Under the pieces are notes generated by a model. It was not told the origin of the DNA, did not search any database, and worked only from the letters and a program-made list of their open reading frames with translations. The position numbers and the translations under genes were made by a program. This document shows, piece by piece, positions 22,541 through 37,236 of a DNA stretch of 64,000 nucleotides; within the stretch, counting starts at the first letter, position 1, and each line of letters starts with the position of its first letter. Origin of the DNA: Acanthacorydalis orientalis (lineage: Eukaryota; Arthropoda; Insecta; Megaloptera; Corydalidae); contig CM068315.1 in NCBI GenBank assembly GCA_034766995.1, positions 5,961,111 through 6,025,110 on the forward strand, written 5' to 3'.

Positions 22541-25500
22541 TCTATCGCCTGGTATGCAATTCGATTCGATTATTGCCCAAACAGACCTAATTTTGTCCAA
22601 AAAAACCATTTTTCAACCGGTTTTTCGGCCATAAGTAGTCTAAATCAAGCCCAAAACGGCTAATGTCGCACATCGTTAGATGCGTCTTAAAATTATCTAT
22701 CGCGTGGTATGCAACTCGATTCGATTATTGCCCAAACAGACCTAATTTTGCCCAAAAAAACCATTTTTCAACCGGTTTTTCGGCCATAAGTAGTCTAAAT
22801 CAAGCCCAAAACGGCTAATGTCGCACATCGTTAGATGCGTCTTAAAATTATCTATCGCGTGGTGTGCAATTCGATCCGATTATTGCCCAAACAGACCTAA
22901 TTTTGTCCAAAAAACATATTTTTCAACCCGTTTTTCGGCCATAAGTAGTCTAAATCAAGCCCAAAACGGCTAATGTCGCACATCGTTATATGCGTCTTAA
23001 AATTATCTATCGCCTGGTATGCAATTCGATTCGATTATTGCCCAAACAGACCTAATTTTGTCCAAAAAACATATTTTTCAACCCGTTTTTCGGCCATAAG
23101 TAGTCTAAATCAAGCCCAAAACGGCTAATGTCGCACATCGTTAGATGCGTCTTAAAATTATCTATCGCGTGGTATGCAATTCGATTCGATTATTGCCCAA
23201 ACAGACCTAATTTTGCCCAAAAAACCCATTTTTCAACCGGTTTTTCGCCCATAAGTAGTCGAAAATAGGCCCGAAGTGGCTAATGTCGCACATCGTTAGA
23301 TGCGGCTTAAAATTATCTATCTCATGATGTGCAATTCGATCCGATTATTTGCCAAAAAGACCTAATTTTAACCAAAAAACCCATAAGTAGTCGAAAATAG
23401 GCCCGAAGTGGCTAATGTCGCACATCGTTAGATGCGGCTTAAAATTATCTATCTCATGATGTGCAATTCGATCCGATTATTTGCCAAAAAGACCTAATTT
23501 TAACCAAAAAACACATTTTTCAACCGATTTTTCGCCCATAAGTAGTCGAAAATAGGCCCGAAGTGGCTAATGTCGCACATCGTTAGATGCGGCTTAAAAT
23601 TATCTATCTCATGATGTGCAATTCGATCCGATTATTTGCCATAAAGACCAAATTATGCCCAAAAAACCTATTTTTCAACCGGTTTTTCGCCCACAAGTTG
23701 TCGAAAATAGGCCCGAAGCGGCTAATGTCGCACATCGTTAGATGCGTCTTAAAATTATCTATCGCGTGGTATGCAATTCGATTCGATTATTGCCCAAACA
23801 GACCTAATTTTGCCCAAAAAACCCATTTTTCAACCGGTTTTTCGCCCATAAGTAGTCGAAAATAGGCCCGAAGTGGCTAATGTCGCACATCGTTAGATGC
23901 GGCTTAAAATTATCTATCTCATGATGTGCAATTCGATCCGATTATTTGCCAAAAAGACCTAATTTTAACCAAAAAACACATGTTCAACCGATTTTTCGCC
24001 CATAAGTAGTCGAAAATAGGCCCGAAGTGGCTAATGTCGCACATCGTTAGATGCGGCTTAAAATTATCTATCTCATGATGTGCAATTCGATCCGATTATT
24101 TGCCAAAAAGACCTAATTTTAACCAAAAAACACATTTTTCAACCGGTTTTTCGGCCATAAGTAGTCGAAAATAGGCCCGAAGTGGCTAATGTCGCACATC
24201 GTTAGATGCGTCTTAAAATTATCTATCGCCTGGTATGCAATTCGATTCGATTATTGCCCAAACAGACCTAATTTTGTCCAAAAAAACCATTTTTCAACCG
24301 GTTTTTCGGCCATAAGTAGTCTAAATCAAGCCCAAAACGGCTAATGTCGCACATCGTTAGATGCGTCTTAAAATTATCTATCGCGTGGTGTGCAATTCGA
24401 TCCGATTATTGCCCAAACAGACCTAATTTTGTCCAAAAAACATATTTTTTAACCAGTTTTTCGGCCATAAGTAGTCTAAATCAAGCCCAAAACGGCTAAT
24501 GTCGCACATCGTTAGATGCGTCTTAAAATTATCTATCGCGTGGTATGCAACTCGATTCGATTATTGCCCAAACAGACCTAATTTTGCCCAAAAAAACCAT
24601 TTTTCAACCGGTTTTTCGGCCATAAGTAGTCTAAATCAAGCCCAAAACGGCTAATGTCGCACATCGTTAGATGCGTCTTAAAATTATCTATCGCGTGGTG
24701 TGCAATTCGATCCGATTATTGCCCAAACAGACCTAATTTTGTCCAAAAAACATATTTTTCAACCCGTTTTTCGGCCATAAGTAGTCTAAATCAAGCCCAA
24801 AACGGCTAATGTCGCACATCGTTATATGCGTCTTAAAATTATCTATCGCCTGGTATGCAATTCGATTCGATTATTGCCCAAACAGACCTAATTTTGTCCA
24901 AAAAACATATTTTTCAACCCGTTTTTCGGCCATAAGTAGTCTAAATCAAGCCCAAAACGGCTAATTTCGCACATCGTTAGATGCGTCTTAAAATTATCTA
25001 TCGCGTGGTATGCAATTCGATTCGATTATTGCCCAAACAGACCTAATTTTGCCCAAAAAACCCATTTTTCAACCGGTTTTTCGGCCATAAGTAGTCTAAA
25101 TCAAGCCCAAAACGGCTAATGTCGCACATCGTTATATGCGTCTTAAAATTATCTATCGCGTGGTGTGCAACTTGATTCGATTATTGCCCAAACAGACCTA
25201 ATTTTGCCCAAAAAACCATTTTTCAACCGGTTTTTCGGCCATAAGTAGTCTAAATCAAGCCCAAAACGGCTAATGTCGCACATCGTTAGATGCGTCTTAA
25301 AATTATCTATCGCGTGGTATGCAATTCGATTCCATTATTGCCCAAACAGACCTAATTTTGCCCAAAAAACCCATTTTTCAACCGGTTTTTCGCCCATAAG
25401 TAGTCGAAAATAGGCCCGAAGTGGCTAATGTCGCACATCGTTAGATGCGGCTTAAAATTATCTATCTCATGATGTGCAATTCGATCCGATTATTTGCCAA

Positions 25501-28500
25501 AAAGACCTAATTTTAACCAAAAAACCCATTTTTCATCCGGTTTTTCGCCCATAAGTAGTCGAAAATAGGCCCGAAGTGGCTAATGTCGCACATCGTTAGA
25601 TGCGTCTTAAAATTATCTATCTCATGATGTGCAATTCGATCCGATTATTTGCCAAAAAGACCTAATTTTAACCAAAAAACACATTTTTCAACCGGTTTTT
25701 CGCCCATAAGTAGTCGAAAATAGGCCCGAAGTGGTAAATGTCGCACATCGTTAGATGCGTCTTAAAATTATCTATCTCATGATGTGCAATTCGATCCGAT
25801 TATTTGCCAAAAAGACCTAATTTTAACCAAAAAACCCATTTTTCAACCGGTTTTTCGCCCATAAGTAGTCGAAAATAGGCCCGAAGTGGCTAATGTCGCA
25901 CATCGTTAGATGCGTCTTAAAATTATCTATCTCATGATGTGCAATTCGATCCGATTATTTGCCAAAAAGACCTAATTTTAACCAAAAAACACATTTTTCA
26001 ACCGATTTTTCGCCCATAAGTAGTCGAAAATAGGCCCGAAGTGTCTAATGTCGCACATCGTTAGATGCGTCTTAAAATTATCTATCTCATGATGTGCAAT
26101 TCGATCCGATTATTTGCCAAAAAGACCTAATTTTAACCAAAAAACCCATTTTTCAACCGGTTTTTCGCCCATAAGTAGTCGAAAATAGGCCCGAAGTGGC
26201 TAATGTCGCACATCGTTAGATGCGTCTTAAAATTATCTATCTCATGATGTGCAATTCGATCCGATTATTTGCCATAAAGACCAAATTATGCCCAAAAAAC
26301 CTATTTTTCAACCGGTTTTTCGCCCACAAGTTGTCGAAAATAGGCCCGAAGCGGCTAATGTCGCACATCGTTAGATGCGTCTTAAAATTATCTATCTCAT
26401 GATGTGCAATTCGATCCGATTATTTGCCAAAAAGACCTAATTTTAACCAAAAAACCCATTTTTCAACCGGTTTTTCGCCCATAAGTAGTCGAAAATAGGC
26501 CCGAAGTGGCTAATGTCGCACATCGTTAGATGCGGCTTAAAATTATCTATCTCATGATGTGCAATTCGATCCGATTATTTGCCATAAAGACCAAATTATG
26601 CCCAAAAAACCTATTTTTCAACCGGTTTTTCGCCCACAAGTTGTCGAAAATAGGCCCGAAGCGGCTAATGTCGCACATCGTTAGATGCGTCTTAAAATTA
26701 TCTATCTCATGATGTGCAATTCGATCCGATTATTTGCCAAAAAGACCTAATTTTAACCAAAAAACCCATTTTTCAACCGGTTTTTCGCCCATAAGTAGTC
26801 GAAAATAGGCCCGAAGTGGCTAATGTCGCACATCGTTAGATGCGGCTTAAAATTATCTATCTCATGATGTGCAATTCGATCCGATTATTTGCCAAAAAGA
26901 CCTAATTTTAACCAAAAAACACATGTTCAACCGATTTTTCGCCCATAAGTAGTCGAAAATAGGCCCGAAGTGGCTAATGTCGCACATCGTTAGATGCGGC
27001 TTAAAATTATCTATCTCATGATGTGCAATTCGATCCGATTATTTGCCAAAAAGACCTAATTTTAACCAAAAAACCCATTTTTCATCCGGTTTTTCGCCCA
27101 TAAGTAGTCGAAAATAGGCCCGAAGTGGCTAATGTCGCACATCGTTAGATGCGTCTTAAAATTATCTATCTCATGATGTGCAATTCGATCCGATTATTTG
27201 CCAAAAAGACCTAATTTTAACCAAAAAACACATTTTTCAACCGGTTTTTCGCCCATAAGTAGTCGAAAATAGGCCCGAAGTGGCTAATGTCGCACATCGT
27301 TAGATGCGTCTTAAAATTATCTATCTCATGATGTGCAATTCGATCCGATTATTTGCCAAAAAGACCTAATTTTAACCAAAAAACACATGTTCAACCGATT
27401 TTTCGCCCATAAGTAGTCGAAAATAGGCCCGAAGTGGCTAATGTCGCACATCGTTAGATGCGGCTTAAAATTATCTATCTCATGATGTGCAATTCGATCC
27501 GATTATTTGCCAAAAAGACCTAATTTTAACCAAAAAACCCATTTTTCATCCGGTTTTTCGCCCATAAGTAGTCGAAAATAGGCCCGAAGTGGCTAATGTC
27601 GCACATCGTTAGATGCGTCTTAAAATTATCTATCTCATGATGTGCAATTCGATCCGATTATTTGCCAAAAAGACCTAATTTTAACCAAAAAACACATTTT
27701 TCAACCGATTTTTCGCCCATAAGTAGTCGAAAATAGGCCCGAAGTGGCTAATGTCGCACATCGTTAGATGCGGCTTAAAATTATCTATCTCATGATGTGC
27801 AATTCGATCCGATTATTTGCCATAAAGACCAAATTATGCCCAAAAAACCTATTTTTCAACCGGTTTTTCGCCCACAAGTTGTCGAAAATAGGCCCGAAGC
27901 GGCTAATGTCGCACATCGTTAGATGCGTCTTAAAATTATCTATCGCGTGGTATGCAATTCGATTCGATTATTGCCCAAACAGACCTAATTTTGCCCAAAA
28001 AACCCATTTTTCAACCGGTTTTTCGCCCATAAGTAGTCGAAAATAGGCCCGAAGTGGCTAATGTCGCACATCGTTAGATGCGGCTTAAAATTATCTATCT
28101 CATGATGTGCAATTCGATCCGATTATTTGCCAAAAAGACCTAATTTTAACCAAAAAACACATGTTCAACCGATTTTTCGCCCATAAGTAGTCGAAAATAG
28201 GCCCGAAGTGGCTAATGTCGCACATCGTTAGATGCGGCTTAAAATTATCTATCTCATGATGTGCAATTCGATCCGATTATTTGCCAAAAAGACCTAATTT
28301 TAACCAAAAAACACATTTTTCAACCGGTTTTTCGGCCATAAGTAGTCGAAAATAGGCCCGAAGTGGCTAATGTCGCACATCGTTAGATGCGTCTTAAAAT
28401 TATCTATCGCCTGGTATGCAATTCGATTCGATTATTGCCCAAACAGACCTAATTTTGTCCAAAAAAACCATTTTTCAACCGGTTTTTCGGCCATAAGTAG

Positions 28501-31500
28501 TCTAAATCAAGCCCAAAACGGCTAATGTCGCACATCGTTAGATGCGTCTTAAAATTATCTATCGCGTGGTGTGCAATTCGATCCGATTATTGCCCAAACA
28601 GACCTAATTTTGTCCAAAAAACATATTTTTTAACCAGTTTTTCGGCCATAAGTAGTCTAAATCAAGCCCAAAACGGCTAATGTCGCACATCGTTAGATGC
28701 GTCTTAAAATTATCTATCGCGTGGTATGCAACTCGATTCGATTATTGCCCAAACAGACCTAATTTTGCCCAAAAAAACCATTTTTCAACCGGTTTTTCGG
28801 CCATAAGTAGTCTAAATCAAGCCCAAAACGGCTAATGTCGCACATCGTTAGATGCGTCTTAAAATTATCTATCGCGTGGTGTGCAATTCGATCCGATTAT
28901 TGCCCAAACAGACCTAATTTTGTCCAAAAAACATATTTTTCAACCCGTTTTTCGGCCATAAGTAGTCTAAATCAAGCCCAAAACGGCTAATGTCGCACAT
29001 CGTTATATGCGTCTTAAAATTATCTATCGCCTGGTATGCAATTCGATTCGATTATTGCCCAAACAGACCTAATTTTGTCCAAAAAACATATTTTTCAACC
29101 CGTTTTTCGGCCATAAGTAGTCTAAATCAAGCCCAAAACGGCTAATGTCGCACATCGTTAGATGCGTCTTAAAATTATCTATCGCGTGGTATGCAATTCG
29201 ATTCGATTATTGCCCAAACAGACCTAATTTTGCCCAAAAAACCCATTTTTCAACCGGTTTTTCGGCCATAAGTAGTCTAAATCAAGCCCAAAACGGCTAA
29301 TGTCGCACATCGTTATATGCGTCTTAAAATTATCTATCGCGTGGTGTGCAACTTGATTCGATTATTGCCCAAACAGACCTAATTTTGCCCAAAAAACCAT
29401 TTTTCAACCGGTTTTTCGGCCATAAGTAGTCTAAATCAAGCCCAAAACGGCTAATGTCGCACATCGTTAGATGCGTCTTAAAATTATCTATCGCGTGGTA
29501 TGCAATTCGATTCCATTATTGCCCAAACAGACCTAATTTTGCCCAAAAAACCCATTTTTCAACCGGTTTTTCGCCCATAAGTAGTCGAAAATAGGCCCGA
29601 AGTGGCTAATGTCGCACATCGTTAGATGCGGCTTAAAATTATCTATCTCATGATGTGCAATTCGATCCGATTATTTGCCAAAAAGACCTAATTTTAACCA
29701 AAAAACCCATTTTTCATCCGGTTTTTCGCCCATAAGTAGTCGAAAATAGGCCCGAAGTGGCTAATGTCGCACATCGTTAGATGCGTCTTAAAATTATCTA
29801 TCTCATGATGTGCAATTCGATCCGATTATTTGCCAAAAAGACCTAATTTTAACCAAAAAACACATTTTTCAACCGGTTTTTCGCCCATAAGTAGTCGAAA
29901 ATAGGCCCGAAGTGGTAAATGTCGCACATCGTTAGATGCGTCTTAAAATTATCTATCTCATGATGTGCAATTCGATCCGATTATTTGCCAAAAAGACCTA
30001 ATTTTAACCAAAAAACCCATTTTTCAACCGGTTTTTCGCCCATAAGTAGTCGAAAATAGGCCCGAAGTGGCTAATGTCGCACATCGTTAGATGCGTCTTA
30101 AAATTATCTATCTCATGATGTGCAATTCGATCCGATTATTTGCCAAAAAGACCTAATTTTAACCAAAAAACACATTTTTCAACCGATTTTTCGCCCATAA
30201 GTAGTCGAAAATAGGCCCGAAGTGTCTAATGTCGCACATCGTTAGATGCGTCTTAAAATTATCTATCTCATGATGTGCAATTCGATCCGATTATTTGCCA
30301 AAAAGACCTAATTTTAACCAAAAAACCCATTTTTCAACCGGTTTTTCGCCCATAAGTAGTCGAAAATAGGCCCGAAGTGGCTAATGTCGCACATCGTTAG
30401 ATGCGTCTTAAAATTATCTATCTCATGATGTGCAATTCGATCCGATTATTTGCCATAAAGACCTAATTTTAACCAAAAAACCTATTTTTCAACCGGTTTT
30501 TCGCCCACAAGTTGTCGAAAATAGGCCCGAAGCGGCTAATGTCGCACATCGTTAGATGCGTCTTAAAATTATCTATCTCATGATGTGCAATTCGATCCGA
30601 TTATTTGCCAAAAAGACCTAATTTTAACCAAAAAACCCATTTTTCAACCGGTTTTTCGCCCATAAGTAGTCGAAAATAGGCCCGAAGTGGCTAATGTCGC
30701 ACATCGTTAGATGCGGCTTAAAATTATCTATCTCATGATGTGCAATTCGATCCGATTATTTGCCAAAAAGACCTAATTTTAACCAAAAAACCCATTTTTC
30801 AACCGGTTTTTCGCCCATAAGTAGTCGAAAATAGGCCCGAAGTGGCTAATGTCGCACATCGTTAGATGCGTCTTAAAATTATCTATCTCATGATGTGCAA
30901 TTCGATCCGATTATTTGCCAAAAAGACCTAATTTTAACCAAAAAACACATTTTTCAACCGATTTTTCGCCCATAAGTAGTCGAAAATAGGCCCGAAGTGT
31001 CTAATGTCGCACATCGTTAGATGCGTCTTAAAATTATCTATCTCATGATGTGCAATTCGATCCGATTATTTGCCAAAAAGACCTAATTTTAACCAAAAAA
31101 CCCATTTTTCAACCGGTTTTTCGCCCATAAGTAGTCGAAAATAGGCCCGAAGTGGCTAATGTCGCACATCGTTAGATGCGTCTTAAAATTATCTATCTCA
31201 TGATGTGCAATTCGATCCGATTATTTGCCATAAAGACCAAATTATGCCCAAAAAACCTATTTTTCAACCGGTTTTTCGCCCACAAGTTGTCGAAAATAGG
31301 CCCGAAGCGGCTAATGTCGCACATCGTTAGATGCGTCTTAAAATTATCTATCTCATGATGTGCAATTCGATCCGATTATTTGCCAAAAAGACCTAATTTT
31401 AACCAAAAAACCCATTTTTCAACCGGTTTTTCGCCCATAAGTAGTCGAAAATAGGCCCGAAGTGGCTAATGTCGCACATCGTTAGATGCGGCTTAAAATT

Positions 31501-34500
31501 ATCTATCTCATGATGTGCAATTCGATCCGATTATTTGCCATAAAGACCAAATTATGCCCAAAAAACCTATTTTTCAACCGGTTTTTCGCCCACAAGTTGT
31601 CGAAAATAGGCCCGAAGCGGCTAATGTCGCACATCGTTAGATGCGTCTTAAAATTATCTATCTCATGATGTGCAATTCGATCCGATTATTTGCCAAAAAG
31701 ACCTAATTTTAACCAAAAAACCCATTTTTCAACCGGTTTTTCGCCCATAAGTAGTCGAAAATAGGCCCGAAGTGGCTAATGTCGCACATCGTTAGATGCG
31801 GCTTAAAATTATCTATCTCATGATGTGCAATTCGATCCGATTATTTGCCAAAAAGACCTAATTTTAACCAAAAAACACATGTTCAACCGATTTTTCGCCC
31901 ATAAGTAGTCGAAAATAGGCCCGAAGTGGCTAATGTCGCACATCGTTAGATGCGGCTTAAAATTATCTATCTCATGATGTGCAATTCGATCCGATTATTT
32001 GCCAAAAAGACCTAATTTTAACCAAAAAACCCATTTTTCATCCGGTTTTTCGCCCATAAGTAGTCGAAAATAGGCCCGAAGTGGCTAATGTCGCACATCG
32101 TTAGATGCGTCTTAAAATTATCTATCTCATGATGTGCAATTCGATCCGATTATTTGCCAAAAAGACCTAATTTTAACCAAAAAACACATTTTTCAACCGG
32201 TTTTTCGCCCATAAGTAGTCGAAAATAGGCCCGAAGTGGCTAATGTCGCACATCGTTAGATGCGTCTTAAAATTATCTATCTCATGATGTGCAATTCGAT
32301 CCGATTATTTGCCAAAAAGACCTAATTTTAACCAAAAAACCCATTTTTCAACCGGTTTTTCGCCCATAAGTAGTCGAAAATAGGCCCGAAGTGGCTAATG
32401 TCGCACATCGTTAGATGCGTCTTAAAATTATCTATCTCATGATGTGCAATTCGATCCGATTATTTGCCAAAAAGACCTAATTTTAACCAAAAAACACATT
32501 TTTCAACCGATTTTTCGCCCATAAGTAGTCGAAAATAGGCGCGAAGTGGCTAATGTCGCACATCGTTAGATGCGGCTTAAAATTATCTATCTCATGATGT
32601 GCAATTCGATCCGATTATTTGCCATAAAGACCAAATTATGCCCAAAAAACCTATTTTTCAACCGGTTTTTCGCCCACAAGTTGTCGAAAATAGGCCCGAA
32701 GCGGCTAATGTCGCACATCGTTAGATGCGTCTTAAAATTATCTATCGCGTGGTATGCAATTCGATTCGATTATTGCCCAAACAGACCTAATTTTGCCCAA
32801 AAAACCCATTTTTCATCCGGTTTTTCGCCCATAAGTAGTCAAAAATAGGCCCGAAGTGGCTAATGTCGCACATCGTTAGATGCGGCTTAAAATTATCTAT
32901 CTCATGATGTGCAATTCGATCCGATTATTTGCCATAAAGACCAAATTATGCCCAAAAAACCTATTTTTCAACCGGTTTTTCGCCCACAAGTTGTCGAAAA
33001 TAGGCCCGAAGCGGCTAATGTCGCACATCGTTAGATGCGTCTTAAAATTATCTATCGCGTGGTATGCAATTCGATTCGATTATTGCCCAAACAGACCTAA
33101 TTTTGCCCAAAAAACCCATTTTTCAACCGGTTTTTCGGCCATAAGTAGTCGAAAATAGGCCCGAAGTGGCTAATGTCGCACATCGTTAGATGCGGCTTAA
33201 AATTATCTATCTCATGATGTGCAATTCGATCCGATTATTTGCCAAAAAGACCTAATTTTAACCAAAAAACCCATTTTTCATCCGGTTTTTCGCCCATAAG
33301 TAGTCGAAAATAGGCCCGAAGTGGCTAATGTCGCACATCGTTAGATGCGTCTTAAAATTATCTATCGCCTGGTATGCAATTCGATTCGATTATTGCCCAA
33401 ACAGACCTAATTTTGTCCAAAAAAACCATTTTTCAACCGGTTTTTCGGCCATAAGTAGTCTAAATCAAGCCCAAAACGGCTAATGTCGCACATCGTTAGA
33501 TGCGTCTTAAAATTATCTATCGCGTGGTGTGCAATTCGATCCGATTATTGCCCAAACAGACCTAATTTTGTCCAAAAAACATATTTTTTAACCAGTTTTT
33601 CGGCCATAAGTAGTCTAAATCAAGCCCAAAACGGCTAATGTCGCACATCGTTAGATGCGTCTTAAAATTATCTATCGCGTGGTATGCAACTCGATTCGAT
33701 TATTGCCCAAACAGACCTAATTTTGCCCTTAAAAAACCATTTTTCAACCGGTTTTTCGGCCATAAGTAGTCTAAATCAAGCCCAAAACGGCTAATGTCGC
33801 ACATCGTTAGATGCGTCTTAAAATTATCTATCGCGTGGTGTGCAATTCGATCCGATTATTGCCCAAACAGACCTAATTTTGTCCAAAAAACATATTTTTC
33901 AACCCGTTTTTCGGCCATAAGTAGTCTAAATCAAGCCCAAAACGGCTAATGTCGCACATCGTTATATGCGTCTTAAAATTATCTATCGCCTGGTATGCAA
34001 TTCGATTCGATTATTGCCCAAACAGACCTAATTTTGTCCAAAAAACATATTTTTCAACCCGTTTTTCGGCCATAAGTAGTCTAAATCAAGCCCAAAACGG
34101 CTAATGTCGCACATCGTTAGATGCGTCTTAAAATTATCTATCGCGTGGTATGCAATTCGATTCGATTATTGCCCAAACAGACCTAATTTTGCCCAAAAAA
34201 CCCATTTTTCAACCGGTTTTTCGGCCATAAGTAGTCTAAATCAAGCCCAAAATGGCTAATGTCGCACATCGTTATATGCGTCTTAAAATTATCTATCGCG
34301 TGGTGTGCAACTTGATTCGATTATTGCCCAAACAGACCTAATTTTGCCCAAAAAACCATTTTTCAACCGGTTTTTCGGCCATAAGTAGTCTAAATCAAGC
34401 CCAAAACGGCTAATGTCGCACATCGTTAGATGCGTCTTAAAATTATCTATCGCGTGGTATGCAATTCGATTCCATTATTGCCCAAACAGACCTAATTTTG

Positions 34501-37080
34501 CCCAAAAAACCCATTTTTCAACCGGTTTTTCGCCCATAAGTAGTCGAAAATAGGCCCGAAGTGGCTAATGTCGCACATCGTTAGATGCGGCTTAAAATTA
34601 TCTATCTCATGATGTGCAATTCGATCCGATTATTTGCCAAAAAGACCTAATTTTAACCAAAAAACCCATTTTTCATCCGGTTTTTCGCCCATAAGTAGTC
34701 GAAAATAGGCCCGAAGTGGCTAATGTCGCACATCGTTAGATGCGTCTTAAAATTATCTATCTCATGATGTGCAATTCGATCCGATTATTTGCCAAAAAGA
34801 CCTAATTTTAACCAAAAAACACATTTTTCAACCGGTTTTTCGCCCATAAGTAGTCGAAAATAGGCCCGAAGTGGTAAATGTCGCACATCGTTAGATGCGT
34901 CTTAAAATTATCTATCTCATGATGTGCAATTCGATCCGATTATTTGCCAAAAAGACCTAATTTTAACCAAAAAACCCATTTTTCAACCGGTTTTTCGCCC
35001 ATAAGTAGTCGAAAATAGGCCCGAAGTGGCTAATGTCGCACATCGTTAGATGCGTCTTAAAATTATCTATCTCATGATGTGCAATTCGATCCGATTATTT
35101 GCCAAAAAGACCTAATTTTAACCAAAAAACACATTTTTCAACCGATTTTTCGCCCATAAGTAGTCGAAAATAGGCCCGAAGTGTCTAATGTCGCACATCG
35201 TTAGATGCGTCTTAAAATTATCTATCTCATGATGTGCAATTCGATCCGATTATTTGCCAAAAAGACCTAATTTTAACCAAAAAACCCATTTTTCAACCGG
35301 TTTTTCGCCCATAAGTAGTCGAAAATAGGCCCGAAGTGGCTAATGTCGCACATCGTTAGATGCGTCTTAAAATTATCTATCTCATGATGTGCAATTCGAT
35401 CCGATTATTTGCCATAAAGACCAAATTATGCCCAAAAAACCTATTTTTCAACCGGTTTTTCGCCCACAAGTTGTCGAAAATAGGCCCGAAGCGGCTAATG
35501 TCGCACATCGTTAGATGCGTCTTAAAATTATCTATCTCATGATGTGCAATTCGATCCGATTATTTGCCAAAAAGACCTAATTTTAACCAAAAAACCCATT
35601 TTTCAACCGGTTTTTCGCCCATAAGTAGTCGAAAATAGGCCCGAAGTGGCTAATGTCGCACATCGTTAGATGCGGCTTAAAATTATCTATCTCATGATGT
35701 GCAATTCGATCCGATTATTTGCCATAAAGACCAAATTATGCCCAAAAAACCTATTTTTCAACCGGTTTTTCGCCCACAAGTTGTCGAAAATAGGCCCGAA
35801 GCGGCTAATGTCGCACATCGTTAGATGCGTCTTAAAATTATCTATCTCATGATGTGCAATTCGATCCGATTATTTGCCAAAAAGACCTAATTTTAACCAA
35901 AAAACCCATTTTTCAACCGGTTTTTCGCCCATAAGTAGTCGAAAATAGGCCCGAAGTGGCTAATGTCGCACATCGTTAGATGCGGCTTAAAATTATCTAT
36001 CTCATGATGTGCAATTCGATCCGATTATTTGCCAAAAAGACCTAATTTTAACCAAAAAACCCATTTTTCAACCGGTTTTTCGCCCATAAGTAGTCGAAAA
36101 TAGGCCCGAAGTGGCTAATGTCGCACATCGTTAGATGCGTCTTAAAATTATCTATCTCATGATGTGCAATTCGATCCGATTATTTGCCAAAAAGACCTAA
36201 TTTTAACCAAAAAACACATTTTTCAACCGATTTTTCGCCCATAAGTAGTCGAAAATAGGCCCGAAGTGGCTAATGTCGCACATCGTTAGATGCGGCTTAA
36301 AATTATCTATCTCATGATGTGCAATTCGATCCGATTATTTGCCATAAAGACCAAATTATGCCCAAAAAACCTATTTTTCAACCGGTTTTTCGCCCACAAG
36401 TTGTCGAAAATAGGCCCGAAGCGGCTAATGTCGCACATCGTTAGATGCGTCTTAAAATTATCTATCGCGTGGTATGCAATTCGATTCGATTATTGCCCAA
36501 ACAGACCTAATTTTGCCCAAAAAACCCATTTTTCATCCGGTTTTTCGCCCATAAGTAGTCAAAAATAGGCCCGAAGTGGCTAATGTCGCACATCGTTAGA
36601 TGCGGCTTAAAATTATCTATCTCATGATGTGCAATTCGATCCGATTATTTGCCATAAAGACCAAATTATGCCCAAAAAACCTATTTTTCAACCGGTTTTT
36701 CGCCCACAAGTTGTCGAAAATAGGCCCGAAGCGGCTAATGTCGCACATCGTTAGATGCGTCTTAAAATTATCTATCGCGTGGTATGCAATTCGATTCGAT
36801 TATTGCCCAAACAGACCTAATTTTGCCCAAAAAACCCATTTTTCAACCGGTTTTTCGGCCATAAGTAGTCGAAAATAGGCCCGAAGTGGCTAATGTCGCA
36901 CATCGTTAGATGCGGCTTAAAATTATCTATCTCATGATGTGCAATTCGATCCGATTATTTGCCAAAAAGACCTAATTTTAACCAAAAAACCCATTTTTCA
37001 TCCGGTTTTTCGCCCATAAGTAGTCGAAAATAGGCCCGAAGTGGCTAATGTCGCACATCGTTAGATGCGTCTTAAAATTA
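22541..37080. repeat. Multi-kb higher-order repeats within the satellite
   Basis: The transition from B-class to A-class monomers (TCTATCGCCTGGTATGC) occurs at 22541, 24222, 28403 and 33361. The intervals are 1681, 4181 and 4958 bp. Private variants recur with them: GTGGTAAATG at 25731, 29912 and 34871 (4181 and 4959 bp), and class-C monomers at 31176/31486 recur at 35360/35670 (4184 bp) while those at 32570/32880 recur at 36290/36600 (3720 bp). The segments are nearly identical to one another by eye. Confidence 0.9.
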
Positions 37081-37236
37081 TCTATCGCCTGGTATGCAAT
37101 TCGATCCGATTATTTGCCAAAAAGACCTAATTTTGCCCAAAAAACCTATTTTTCAACCGGTTTTTCGCCCATAAGTAATCGAAAATAGGCCCAAAACGGC
37201 TAATGTCGCACATCGTTAGATGCGTCTTAAAATTAT

